Origin: Pirellula sp. | GTDB lineage: Bacteria > Planctomycetota > Planctomycetia > Pirellulales > Lacipirellulaceae | Length of the DNA stretch: 64,000 nucleotides | Assembly: GCA_013822725.1 (NCBI GenBank) | Contig: PNKX01000002.1 | Span: forward strand, 67,001-131,000 | Reading direction: 5' to 3' | In this document: positions 9,264 to 18,140 of the stretch, in pieces | How positions within the stretch are numbered: the first letter of the stretch is position 1 | Layout of the letters: each line of letters starts with the position of its first letter | The notes under the pieces: generated by a model | What the model was told of the DNA's origin: nothing | The model's input: the letters and a program-made list of their open reading frames with translations, nothing else | Databases searched by the model: none | Translations under genes and position numbers: made by a program

Positions 9264-10388
9264 CTACTGCAACTTCAACGCCCGCACCTGCTTCCGCAGC
9301 GCATCCTCAATCGTCAGCGCACACTGCTCGTACACCTCCGCCGGATGCCCGATCGGGTCTTCAATATCCGTGTTGTCGGGCTGCACCAACAGCGTCCGCG
9401 TCGCCGCCTCCGGCCAGCGTCGTATGATTGCTTGCCGATGGGCGCCCGTCAGCGCGAAAATCACGTCGGCCTGCCGCACTAGCTTCTCAGTGAGCGGTTG
9501 CGATTCGTGCCGCGTCAGGTCGAGCCCGCGCTGCTTCATCGTGGCAATCGCCTCGGGCGCCGCGCTGCCGCCCGGCGACGCCGAGACGCCGGCCGACGAG
9601 ATCAGCACGCCGCGCTGTTCCACTTCTTCAATCTTGCAGCCCAGTTGTTCCGCCACGAGTTTGCGCATTAGCGCCTCGGCCATCGGGCTGCGACATGTGT
9701 TGCCGGTGCAAACGATGACGATCAACATACTCGCCAGCCGTTCTAGCGCCGACGCGGGGACGACCCCCTCGCGCAGGCATTCGTAAGAATCGTCGCGAGC
9801 CCGCACCACCGTCGACGGTTGCCCATACCGGCAAGGGCCGTCGTCGATCACCAGGCCGACATGCGAACCCAAGCTCCGAATCGCCTCTTCCGCCGTGACC
9901 GCGTCAGGCTGTCCCGAAACATTGGCGCTCGTCAGCGCGATCGGACCGGCGAGCATATGCAGCACGTCGAGCACCGCGCTGTGAGCCGGCACCCGCAGCC
10001 CCACTTCGCCGTTCGGCGCTACTGCCGCGCGTACTTCCTCGGGCAGTTGCCGCAGCAGGCTCTCGTCACCCCCATGCTTCACTACCAGCGTAATCGGCCC
10101 CGGCCAACAGCGACGAGCGAGGCGTTGCGCCTTCACCCCCAGCGACGGCGCGTAGTCGAGGGCGTCTTCGACGCTCCGAATCGCCAGCGCCAGCGGCGCG
10201 TTGTGGGCCCGCCCCTTCGCTTCGAAAATCCGCCGCACGCCGTCGGCGCGGCGCGCGCTCGCGGCTAGCCCGTACACGGTTTCGGTCGGGAAGACGACGA
10301 GCTTCCCCTCAGCCAGCGTTTGCACGGCCCGATGGACCACGTCGCGGCTGTCTTCAGTCTTGCGGAGATTAATGACGACGGGGGGCAT
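9264..10388 (-). CDS. TsaC/Sua5 threonylcarbamoyl-AMP synthase fused to low-molecular-weight protein phosphatase
   Basis: A 374-residue bifunctional protein. Residues about 1-215 are a YrdC/Sua5 domain (VVFPTETVYGLAASA, WPGPITLVV, ALTSANVSGQ), which makes threonylcarbamoyl-AMP for the tRNA t6A modification. Residues about 221-374 are a low-molecular-weight tyrosine phosphatase/arsenate reductase-type domain with the C-x5-R loop C227-TGNTC-R233 followed by SPMAEAL, and the general-acid aspartate in IEDPIGHP. I chose the ATG at 10388; a GTG at 10418 in the same frame has AAGGAG directly against it and adds ten residues. The domain pairing is the notable feature; a regulatory role is not obvious. 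Confidence 0.9.
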   Translation of the reverse strand: MPPVVINLRKTEDSRDVVHRAVQTLAEGKLVVFPTETVYGLAASARRADGVRRIFEAKGRAHNAPLALAIRSVEDALDYAPSLGVKAQRLARRCWPGPITLVVKHGGDESLLRQLPEEVRAAVAPNGEVGLRVPAHSAVLDVLHMLAGPIALTSANVSGQPDAVTAEEAIRSLGSHVGLVIDDGPCRYGQPSTVVRARDDSYECLREGVVPASALERLASMLIVIVCTGNTCRSPMAEALMRKLVAEQLGCKIEEVEQRGVLISSAGVSASPGGSAAPEAIATMKQRGLDLTRHESQPLTEKLVRQADVIFALTGAHRQAIIRRWPEAATRTLLVQPDNTDIEDPIGHPAEVYEQCALTIEDALRKQVRALKLQ

Positions 10389-10681
10389 ATTTCCAAGCAA
10401 TCGAGCCGCGGCGCCCACTCCTTAAGAGACACGGTCCCTAGTAGAGATGACAACGCCTGAGCGAGCCGCCACAATGAATGCGGCGGACTGAACCAGTGAA
10501 TGTGCGGACCGGTTCCCCAGCCGCGCGTCCGTGAAACGCGACAGCTTGCAGCACCCGACCCCAGCGCTGCCCCCACAGACGAACAAAGATGTTGAACTAT
10601 ACTGCTGCTCGCCGCGGACGGTCAAGCAGCGGACGGACGACGGCAATCAACGAAAGTTACGATACGGTAATGGGTTAGAGC

Positions 10682-10763
10682 GACGGTGTCGGGAACCTTT
10701 TGCCGCTGGAAGCAATCCCTTCCAAGCAATGTCCCCAGTGGCACAAGGTTCCCGACACCGTCC
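10682..10763. repeat. Long inverted repeat, REP-like
   Basis: Arms of about 23 bases (GACGGTGTCGGGAACCTT at left, its near-perfect complement at 10741-10763) flank a loop of about 35 bases. It lies in the 406-base gap between the divergent tsaC fusion gene and the NHL gene. Nothing else gene-like is seen in that gap. Confidence 0.8.
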
Positions 10764-10794
10764 TACTCTCCACTCCTCAAGCGGAACCTAATTC

Positions 10795-11751
10795 TTGCCC
10801 CTAAACGGCCAACGTCGAGTCGGCGCCCACCCCATCGCGGTCGCGATTGTGGCCTTCATGGCAGCGGCGTCGAGTGGTTGTATCGATTCCACGGGCGGCG
10901 CCGGCCCGGCGCCCGACCTTCTCTGGGGCGTCCAAGGGATCGAACCGGGCCAACTCCAAAAGCCGCGAGCCATCGCCATCGACGCGAACGACCAAGTTTA
11001 CCTCGTCGACATGACCGCCCGCATTCAGGTTTACGACGACCAGGGCAAATATCTCCGCGGCTGGAAGACCCCGGTGAGCGTCAACGGTCGCCCGACGGGA
11101 CTCAGCATCGCCAAGAATGGCCACGTCTGGGTTCCCGACACTCATTACTATCGCATGCTGGCGTACGATCGCGACGGCGCGCCGGTCGATGCCGAAAACC
11201 TCGGCGGCGTCATGGGCCCCGGCCCCGGCGAGTTCGCCTGGGTGACCGACGTCGTCGAGGATAGCGAAGGCTCGATTTACGTCTCCGAATACGGCGACAC
11301 CGACAGAATCCAGAAATTCTCGCGGGATGGCAAATTTCTCCTACAATGGGGCGGCACCGGCGAAGAGCCAGGACAGTTCCGCCGCCCGCAGAGCATGGCC
11401 GTCGACCCCGACGACAACATTTGGGTCGCCGATGCCTGCAATCATCGGATCCAAATCTTCGACAAGGAGGGGAAGCTTATCAATCAATGGGGCGGGGAAG
11501 GCTCGGCGCCGGGACAGCTCTACTATCCATACGGCCTCGCGCTCGACGGCAAAGGTCATCTCTATGTCTGCGAGTACGGCAACCACCGCGTGCAGAAGTT
11601 CACCCTCGACGGGAAATCAGTAGGAACCTGGGGAACCCACGGCCGCGAACCAGGCCAACTTCACAATCCGTGGGCGATCGCATTCGACAGCAAAGGTCGA
11701 CTTTACGTCCTCGACTCCAGCAACAACCGCGTGCAGCGCGTGGCGTTTTAA
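10795..11751 (+). CDS. NHL-repeat lipoprotein (six-bladed propeller)
   Basis: A 318-residue protein. The start used is TTG at 10795; the alternative ATG at 10858 would cut into the signal sequence. Residues 1-29 form a lipoprotein signal (basic start, hydrophobic HPIAVAIVAFMAAA, lipobox SSGC). The rest is about six NHL repeats with recurring patterns such as GQFRRPQSMAVDPDDNIWVADACNHRIQIFD and GQLYYPYGLALDGKGHLYVCEYGNHRVQKF. NHL propellers usually bind proteins or ligands. Location is probably membrane-anchored on the outer face of a membrane. Confidence 0.87.
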   Translation: MPLNGQRRVGAHPIAVAIVAFMAAASSGCIDSTGGAGPAPDLLWGVQGIEPGQLQKPRAIAIDANDQVYLVDMTARIQVYDDQGKYLRGWKTPVSVNGRPTGLSIAKNGHVWVPDTHYYRMLAYDRDGAPVDAENLGGVMGPGPGEFAWVTDVVEDSEGSIYVSEYGDTDRIQKFSRDGKFLLQWGGTGEEPGQFRRPQSMAVDPDDNIWVADACNHRIQIFDKEGKLINQWGGEGSAPGQLYYPYGLALDGKGHLYVCEYGNHRVQKFTLDGKSVGTWGTHGREPGQLHNPWAIAFDSKGRLYVLDSSNNRVQRVAF

Positions 11752-11759
11752 ATTCAAAT

Positions 11760-11950
11760 GCGGGGAGATTTACCACGAAACACACGAAAAAGACGAAAGA
11801 GGAAAAAGACAAAATGCATTAGCCCGCGAATCACGCGAATCTGCGCGAATAAAAGACGAGCGTTTATTGAATTTTATTAGCGTCCATTCGCGTGATTCGC
11901 GGGCAATCTCCCCGCCTTTCTTTCGTACCTTTCGTCTGTTTCGTGGTTAA
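11760..11950. repeat. Compound inverted repeat of about 190 bp
   Basis: Three paired segments: GCGGGGAGATTT (11760) with AATCTCCCCGC (about 11904-11914); ACCACGAAACACACGAA (about 11772) with TTTCGTCTGTTTCGTGGT (to 11947); and GCCCGCGAATCACGCGAAT (11822) with ATTCGCGTGATTCGCGGGC (11886). The second pair is not nested in the usual order, so it is a composite of repeat modules rather than one hairpin. Confidence 0.75.
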
Positions 11951-11967
11951 AAGGCATTTCCTAAACC

Positions 11968-14900
11968 ATGTTTGAACACTCCATCGCCTTCGACCGACCG
12001 GCCTACCTAGCGCTCCTCGCGCTAATCCCAGTCATGTGGTGGCTAGGCTATCGCAGTCTCGCCGGCCTCGGTCGTTGGCGTCGTTGGATGGCCCTCACAC
12101 TGCGCACGCTCGTGATGATGCTCGTCATCTTCGCGTTGGCCGACGTCCAATACCAACGCCGCAGCGAAGGACTCACCGTCGTCTACTTGCTTGACCAATC
12201 GCTCAGCGTTCCCGCCGCTCAGCGCGGCGAGATGATCGATTACGTCCGTAACTCGATCAAGCAACATCGCGACAGCGCCGCCGGCGATCGCTTCGCGGTC
12301 ATCGTCTTCGGTCGCGACGCCGAAGTGGAAATCCCGCCCGTCGCCGTCAACGAAGCTCTCCACGGCAAAGTCGAAAGCGTTCTCGATCCCGAGTACACCG
12401 ACCTCGCCACCGCCATCCAACGGGCGAAGGCCATCTTCCCCTACGACACCGCGAAGCGGATCGTCCTCGTGACCGACGGCAACCAGAACGTCGGCAACGG
12501 CTACCGCGAGGCCCGCACCGCCGCCGATGCGGGGGTGAGCATCGATGTCGTCCCCGTTTACCTCGAACCGCGCGGCGAGATCGCTGTCGAAAAGCTCGAC
12601 ATCCCTGCCGGCGTCCGTCGCGGCCAGCCGTTCGACATGCGCATCGTCGTCCGCAACGACGCGAAGCCCGGCGACGACCGCCCCGTGAAGGGCAAACTCG
12701 TCGTCGTTCGCAAGGCGGGCCAGCGCGAAGAGACGATCGCCGAGGAAGACGTCACCGTCGCCCCCGGCAAGCAGGTCTTCACGATCCCGCAGGAGATCGA
12801 CCAGCCCGACTTCTACACCTACGAAGCCCGCTTCGTCGCCGCCGATCCGGTCGCCGACGCGATGGCGCAAAACAACGTCGCCTCCGCCTTCACCCATATC
12901 CGCGGCAAGGGCCAGGTCCTGCTGATCGAGAACACCGAACACCGCGGCGACTTCGACTACCTCGCCGACCGCCTCCGCAGCGAAGAAATTGAAGTCACCA
13001 TCGTCGGCAGCGACCAGCTCTTCAACTCGCTCGCCGAGTTGCAGCGCTACGACGCCGTCGTCCTCGCCAACGTCTCCCGCAGCAGCGTCGACGACGTCGA
13101 CAACGTCGCCAGCTTCAGCGACGAACAGATCGACATGCTCGTCCGCAACACACGCGAGCTCGGCTGCGGCCTCGTGATGATCGGCGGCCCCGACACCTAC
13201 GGCGCCGGCGGTTGGGCCAATACGAAGCTCGAAGAAGCGATGCCGGTCGACTTCACGATCAAAAGCGCCCAGGTCGTCCCCGTCGGCGCCCTCTGCCTGA
13301 TGATGCACGCCGGCGAAATCCCGCAGTCGAACTACTGGCAAAAGCGCATCGCCGTCGAATCAATCAAAACTCTCGGCGCCCGCGACTACTGCGGCCTCGT
13401 CCAGTGGAACGGCACCGACCAGTGGCTGTGGGGCCAATCGCAAGGGGGCATGATCCGCGTCGGCCCCGGCCGGCAGATGATGCTCGCCCGCATCGACCGG
13501 ATGGCGATCGGCGACATGCCCGCCTTCGACGGCGGCATGAAGATGGCCGCCGCCGGCTTCACGAAGCTCACCGACGCCGCCGTCAAGCACATGATCATCA
13601 TCAGCGACGGCGACCCGGCCCCGCCAAGCAACGCGACGATGAGCGCCTTCGTCAAACAAAACGTCAAGATCAGCACCGTCGCCGTCGGCTCCCACGGCAC
13701 GCTCGGCAGCCAGGTGATGCGCGACATCTCCACCAAAACCGGCGGCAAGTATTACGAAGTCAAAAACTCCAATGCTCTGCCGAAGATCTATCAACGCGAA
13801 GCCCGCCGCATCGCCCGCCCGCTCGTCTACGAACCGCCCGATCCGATGCAGCCCATCGTCGAATCGGGCGAGCACGAAATCCTCCGCGGCGTCGAAGGTG
13901 GCCTCCCGCCATTCAAGGGGTACGTCCTCACGCAGCTCAAAGAGAACCCGCTCGTCGAAGTGATCCTTCGCTCGCCGCGCCCCGAGAAGCCCGAGAACTC
14001 GACGCTCCTGGCCGCGTGGACCTACGGCGCCGGCAAAGCGGTCGCCCTCACCACCGACGCCGGCGCCCGCTGGACCAGCGACTGGACCAGCTGGGACGGC
14101 TACGACAAGTTCTTCAGCCAGGTGATCCGCTGGGCGATGCGTCCCACCGGCGACGTCGGCAACTTCACCGTCGCCACCGACGTTCGTGACGGCAAGACCG
14201 AGGTCGTCGTCACCGCGATGGACGCCGACGACGAGTTCCTCAACAACCAGTCGATGACCGCCGCCGCGGTGACCCCCGACATGAAGTCGGTCCCCATCGC
14301 CATCGAGCAGGTCGCCCCCGGCCGCTACGTCGGCTCGTTCCCCTCCGAGATGGCCGGCAGTTACTTGATCGTCGTCAACCCCGGCGACGGCAAGGCCCCC
14401 ATCCGCACCGGGGTGAACGTCGGCTACTCCGCCGAGTACACCGACAACGAAACGAACCTCGCGCTCCTCAATTCGCTCGCCAAGATTCCCGCCGGCGACG
14501 GCCCCGCCGGCGTCTTCGTCGATCCCGGCCTCAGCGAGGTCGCCTTCGCCAAAGAAATCACCCAGAACCCATTCCGCCGCGACCTGCCCCCCGCCATCAT
14601 GAACCAGTCGATCTGGCCCTGGTTGGTGGTGCTCGGCAGTTGCCTCTTCTGGGGCGACGTCTTTATCCGCCGCGTGCAGGTCAATCTCGACTGGCTCTGG
14701 GTCGCCATCGGCCGCCTCCGTGATAAAATCCTCGGCCGCGTCCGCGAGGTCGAAGTCCCCGAAACGATGAGCCGCCTCCGCAGCCGCAAACAACAAATCG
14801 ACGAACAAATCGAAGGCCGCCGCACGACCGCCCGCTTCGAAATCACCTACCCTACCGCCGCCGCCGGGCCGCTGCCGACCGAACTCGATCCAACGGCCAC

Positions 14901-15024
14901 GCTCCCCAAGGGCCCCACATCGCAGCCAACGATGAAACCCGACGCCCCCGAAGCCGAGTCCTACACCGAGCGCCTCCTCAAAGCCAAAAAGCAAGTCTGG
15001 CGCGACCGGGACGAAGAGAAATAA
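11968..15024 (+). CDS. Large VWA-domain membrane protein with glutamine-amidotransferase-like module
   Basis: A 1018-residue protein. Two membrane helices at about 12-27 and 44-59 are followed by a von Willebrand A domain whose MIDAS motif is D76-x-S78-x-S80 (LLDQSLS). The middle part (about 310-500) resembles the class I glutamine-amidotransferase fold found in BatA-like proteins (VLLIENTEHRGDFDYLADRL, GCGLVMIGGPDTYGAGGW), with a further VWA-like stretch (HMIIISDGDPAPPSN). A last membrane helix is at about 870-890 (IWPWLVVLGSCLFWGDVF) and a charged cytoplasmic tail follows. It precedes moxR on the same strand and should belong to the MoxR/VWA system, which is thought to act in metal insertion or envelope-related protein maturation. 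Confidence 0.88.
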   Translation: MFEHSIAFDRPAYLALLALIPVMWWLGYRSLAGLGRWRRWMALTLRTLVMMLVIFALADVQYQRRSEGLTVVYLLDQSLSVPAAQRGEMIDYVRNSIKQHRDSAAGDRFAVIVFGRDAEVEIPPVAVNEALHGKVESVLDPEYTDLATAIQRAKAIFPYDTAKRIVLVTDGNQNVGNGYREARTAADAGVSIDVVPVYLEPRGEIAVEKLDIPAGVRRGQPFDMRIVVRNDAKPGDDRPVKGKLVVVRKAGQREETIAEEDVTVAPGKQVFTIPQEIDQPDFYTYEARFVAADPVADAMAQNNVASAFTHIRGKGQVLLIENTEHRGDFDYLADRLRSEEIEVTIVGSDQLFNSLAELQRYDAVVLANVSRSSVDDVDNVASFSDEQIDMLVRNTRELGCGLVMIGGPDTYGAGGWANTKLEEAMPVDFTIKSAQVVPVGALCLMMHAGEIPQSNYWQKRIAVESIKTLGARDYCGLVQWNGTDQWLWGQSQGGMIRVGPGRQMMLARIDRMAIGDMPAFDGGMKMAAAGFTKLTDAAVKHMIIISDGDPAPPSNATMSAFVKQNVKISTVAVGSHGTLGSQVMRDISTKTGGKYYEVKNSNALPKIYQREARRIARPLVYEPPDPMQPIVESGEHEILRGVEGGLPPFKGYVLTQLKENPLVEVILRSPRPEKPENSTLLAAWTYGAGKAVALTTDAGARWTSDWTSWDGYDKFFSQVIRWAMRPTGDVGNFTVATDVRDGKTEVVVTAMDADDEFLNNQSMTAAAVTPDMKSVPIAIEQVAPGRYVGSFPSEMAGSYLIVVNPGDGKAPIRTGVNVGYSAEYTDNETNLALLNSLAKIPAGDGPAGVFVDPGLSEVAFAKEITQNPFRRDLPPAIMNQSIWPWLVVLGSCLFWGDVFIRRVQVNLDWLWVAIGRLRDKILGRVREVEVPETMSRLRSRKQQIDEQIEGRRTTARFEITYPTAAAGPLPTELDPTATLPKGPTSQPTMKPDAPEAESYTERLLKAKKQVWRDRDEEK

Positions 15025-15041
15025 GAATTGAATTGAATTGA

Positions 15042-15255
15042 ACCACGACGGCACGACGGACACGACGACAAATACCGTAAACAAAAACGTCAATCGCCCC
15101 TCTCCAATGATTGAATCAACGCCAAGCGCATTTAGCCGCGGGCGATAGCCCGCGATCCCGCCGCCAGCGGCGGGGCTAAATGGTCCCAACTGCATCCAAC
15201 GTTCGTGGTAAAAAATCTCCCCGCATTCTCGTCGTGCCCGTTGTGCCGTCGTGGT
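15042..15255. repeat. ACCACGACGGCACGACG-type inverted repeat, copy 1
   Basis: Outer arms of 27 bases (left 15042-15068, right 15229-15255) match at about 25 positions after reverse complement. A second hairpin family is nested inside. The same outer arm recurs at 28494-28593. Confidence 0.8.
15129..15182. repeat. CATTTAGCC...GGCTAAATG hairpin, copy 1
   Basis: Outer arms CATTTAGCC and GGCTAAATG enclose two smaller hairpins (GCGGGC/GCCCGC and CCCGCCGC/GCGGCGGG). A related copy in the opposite orientation is at 19526-19590. Confidence 0.8.
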
Positions 15256-15288
15256 GAATAACTTTTAGAACAGAGAAAGACCCCATAC

Positions 15289-16305
15289 ATGAGCGACGGT
15301 CCCTCCATCGAAAAGCAAGCCGCTGAGTTCGCCGCCCGCTACAAAGCCGTGCGCGATCAAATCGGCCGCGTCATCGTCGGCCACGACGACATCGTCCACG
15401 GCGTCCTCACCTGCCTCTTCGTCGGCGGCCACTGCCTCCTCGAAGGCGTCCCCGGCCTCGGCAAAACGCTCCTCGTCCGCACGCTGGCCGAAACGCTCGA
15501 CCTGCAGTTCTCGCGCATCCAGTTCACCCCCGACCTGATGCCCGCCGACATCCTCGGCACGAACATGGTCGTCGAAAACCCCGACGGCCGCCGCTCGTTC
15601 GAATTCCAAAAGGGCCCGATCTTCAGCCAGATCTGCCTCGCCGACGAAATCAACCGCGCCACGCCGAAAACCCAGTCGGCCATGCTCGAAACGATGCAGG
15701 AGAAGAAGGTCAGCATCGCCGGCAAAGTCTTCCCGATGGACCCGCCGTTCTTCGTGATGGCGACGCAGAACCCGCTCGAGCAAGAAGGCACCTACCCCCT
15801 CCCCGAAGCCCAACTCGACCGCTTCTTCTTCAAACTGATCGTCGGCTACTCGAGCCGCGAGGAACTTTCGACGATCATCGATCGCACCACCCGCGGCGTC
15901 GACGTGAAGCCCGAAAAGGTGATGGACGGCCGCGAGATCGTGAAGTGGCAGCAGCTCGTCCGCGAAGTGATCATCGCCCCCCACGTGCAGGACTACATCG
16001 TCCGCCTGACGCTCGCCACCCACCCCGGCGGCAAGCTCGCCCAACCGATTACCGACCAATACCTCCGCTGGGGCGCCAGCCCCCGCGGCGCCCAAACCGT
16101 CGCCCTCGCTTCGAAAGTGCGAGCCCTCCTCGGCGGCCGCTACAACGTCAGCTTCGAAGACGTCCGCCGCGTCTACCTCCCTGCCATGCGCCACCGCGTG
16201 ATCCTCAACTTCGAAGCCCAAGCCGAAGGCATCGACACCGACCACGTCCTCGCCGAGATCCTCAAGAAGGTGAGCGAGAAGGGCGAAGACGCCAAAGTGG
16301 CGTGA
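15289..16305 (+). CDS. MoxR-family AAA+ ATPase
   Basis: A 338-residue cytosolic AAA+ ATPase. Walker A is GVPGLGKTLL with K59; Walker B is ICLADEINRA with D119 and E120; the sensor region is ATQNPLEQEGTYPLPEAQLDRF. MoxR ATPases act as chaperones with VWA-domain partners, and such partners lie on both sides here (VWA protein upstream; DUF58 and BatA-like proteins about 3.4 kb downstream). In most genomes the DUF58 gene follows moxR directly; here two unrelated genes intervene. Confidence 0.95.
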   Translation: MSDGPSIEKQAAEFAARYKAVRDQIGRVIVGHDDIVHGVLTCLFVGGHCLLEGVPGLGKTLLVRTLAETLDLQFSRIQFTPDLMPADILGTNMVVENPDGRRSFEFQKGPIFSQICLADEINRATPKTQSAMLETMQEKKVSIAGKVFPMDPPFFVMATQNPLEQEGTYPLPEAQLDRFFFKLIVGYSSREELSTIIDRTTRGVDVKPEKVMDGREIVKWQQLVREVIIAPHVQDYIVRLTLATHPGGKLAQPITDQYLRWGASPRGAQTVALASKVRALLGGRYNVSFEDVRRVYLPAMRHRVILNFEAQAEGIDTDHVLAEILKKVSEKGEDAKVA

Positions 16306-16326
16306 GGCGCAATCCGTGCATAAAAA

Positions 16327-16361
16327 GAGCTCCCTGGGCAAGCGACTGCCCCAGGGAGCTC
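16327..16361. terminator. Bidirectional intrinsic terminator
   Basis: Twelve-base arms GAGCTCCCTGGG and CCCAGGGAGCTC with a short loop. A-run AAAAA at 16322-16326 becomes a U-run for the minus strand; GTTTTC follows on the plus strand. It lies between convergent moxR and the PEP-CTERM gene. Confidence 0.85.
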
Positions 16362-16422
16362 ACGTTTTCAGTCTGCTGCAGCACGACCGCGGTTGAAGGC
16401 GTTTCATGCCCTCATGGCAGCG

Positions 16423-17748
16423 CTAAATTCGGCTCCTACGCCGCACGGCAAGCATTAGCGGCGTCGCTGCGAACAGGAGCGCCAGCGCGCTCGGTTCGGG
16501 CACGCCAATCCTCGCCACGTACCCTTCAGTAGACCCTCCCGGCACGGAGGGCCCCCCGCCCAAATCGAACGTTGTTCCGGCGATGTAAGCCCCTCCGGTC
16601 CCGTCGGCCGCCACTCCGCTGGCGTCGTCTGGAATGCCTGGACTAACGGAGCCAAGTTGCCGAGTCCATTGCAGCGTCCCGGCCGCGGCAAAACTGCTCA
16701 AAAAAGCATCCCCTGCTCCGAGTTGGGGACCGCCGAGGCTCCCCATCGTTTCACCCGAAAGAAAGGCATTCCCCAGCGCGTCGGTCGACACATCGAGACC
16801 CTTGTCGCTTGCGCCCGTTCCGAGTTGCTGAGTCCACAAAGAGGTCCCGTCTGCAGCGTACTTGCTCAGCATGGCGTCGAACCCGCCCGCGTTGGGGCCT
16901 CCGAGGCTGCCATCGGTATACCCAGAGAGATAGATGTTGCCGAGGCTATCAACCGACACCCCGGTGTTAACGTCCTGGCCGGGGGTCGAGAGTTCCCGGT
17001 CCCACAGCAGAGTGCCAGCGGCGTCGTACTTATTCAGAAAGGCGTCGGAGCCCACCCCGAATTGGTTGCCCTTCGTGCGGCCCGCAATGTAGACGCTCCC
17101 CAATCCGTCGACGGCCACGCCCAACGCCTGGTCATATCCGGAAGTGCCGAACTGTTGCGTCCATAAGAGCGAACCATCGACGGCGTACTTGCTCAAAAAC
17201 GCGTCGTCGCCCCCCTTGTTAAACCCATTTAAGTTGCCTTGGGTATAGCCCGAAATATAGAGGCTGCCCGTTCCATCGACCGCGACGCCAGTGGCATAGT
17301 CCCCTGCACCGCTCTCCAGCAGCCGACTCCAGATCTGCGTTCCATTGGCGTCGAACTTGCCGACGTGAGCTGCAGGCAAATCTCCAGCGCTTATGCCGTA
17401 CGTGTGGCCGGCGACGTAGACGTTCCCCAGTCCGTCCGCTGCCACGCCTTCGCTGAAATGATGGTTGCGTTCGCGGTACTTCTTCGCCCATTTCAGGTTG
17501 CCGGCGTCGTCATACTTCAGCAAGAGCGCTTCCGTCTGCCGGGAGCTGGCGGTCGCAGAGCCCGAGACGTAGACGCTTCCCAATCCATCCGCCGACACGT
17601 CAGTCAGAAAGTCAGGGGCGCCAGTTCCATAGTTCCTGATCCACTCGCCGCGCGCTGTCCCAATTGACCCCACGCACGCAGCAACTGCCGTCGCACAAAT
17701 CAGACAACGGTTCCTCGCGAAAGATCGAACCACGCTGAATGAAATCAT
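16423..17748 (-). CDS. SBBP beta-propeller protein with PEP-CTERM anchor
   Basis: A 441-residue secreted protein with strong Shine-Dalgarno GAGGAGG before the ATG. Residues 1-33 are a signal peptide. The body is a series of about six SBBP-type repeats (pattern D-x-L-G-N-V-Y-V-x-G-x-T or S-x-G, for example GVAVDGLGSVYIAGRTKGNQFG). The C terminus is a PEP-CTERM sorting signal: VPEP, a hydrophobic helix (SALALLFAATPLMLAV) and a basic RRRSR tail. It should be processed by an exosortase, which is not in this window. It is transcribed against the surrounding cluster and so looks inserted between moxR and the DUF58 gene. Confidence 0.88.
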   Translation of the reverse strand: MISFSVVRSFARNRCLICATAVAACVGSIGTARGEWIRNYGTGAPDFLTDVSADGLGSVYVSGSATASSRQTEALLLKYDDAGNLKWAKKYRERNHHFSEGVAADGLGNVYVAGHTYGISAGDLPAAHVGKFDANGTQIWSRLLESGAGDYATGVAVDGTGSLYISGYTQGNLNGFNKGGDDAFLSKYAVDGSLLWTQQFGTSGYDQALGVAVDGLGSVYIAGRTKGNQFGVGSDAFLNKYDAAGTLLWDRELSTPGQDVNTGVSVDSLGNIYLSGYTDGSLGGPNAGGFDAMLSKYAADGTSLWTQQLGTGASDKGLDVSTDALGNAFLSGETMGSLGGPQLGAGDAFLSSFAAAGTLQWTRQLGSVSPGIPDDASGVAADGTGGAYIAGTTFDLGGGPSVPGGSTEGYVARIGVPEPSALALLFAATPLMLAVRRRSRI

Positions 17749-18140
17749 TAGACGCCTCCTCTGATGAAACGAGAGTAGATGGCCGCTAAAAACTGTCGTC
17801 CCGAGTAACTAGCAATGAAACTGAAGGAACGGAATAAGATTTATGTACTCGATTGATTGAGACGCATGCTACCTAAATTGTCTCGTTAAGTCAAAAGAAT
17901 TGACGCTCTGGAATCGCGAGCGGCCTCAGTACTTCGGTCATTTCGGTCAATCGCTGAGGGCTGACATTCGCTGCGCCGTGTGATTCGAAGCCGCTCCTTC
18001 GGGCCGTCAAGTCCCCATTCTTGGCCGCACGCACGCGCCAAGAATTCTGGAAACTACCCTACAGAAAGTGGCCACCTACCTCGCTAGGATCAAATCATCG
18101 CCTTCACCCTCTCGATAGCCCTTCAAGCGCCGAGTTAGCG
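17749..18140. other. Intergenic region, partly AT-rich
   Basis: A divergent gap between the PEP-CTERM gene and the RepA-like gene. The part at about 17810-17900 is visibly more AT-rich than the rest and probably holds promoters. No gene is supported; the RepA-like frame is open back to 18021, but that extension looks non-coding. Confidence 0.4.

Noticed and set aside
12043..13341. A 432-residue minus-strand frame
   Set aside because: Antisense shadow of the VWA gene with biased Asp/Val/Ala content.
13360..15195. A 611-residue open frame on the minus strand opposite the large VWA gene
   Set aside because: It mirrors a strongly coding plus-strand gene in GC-rich DNA, is low in complexity (Asp, Gly, Val, Ala) and has no domain or ribosome site.
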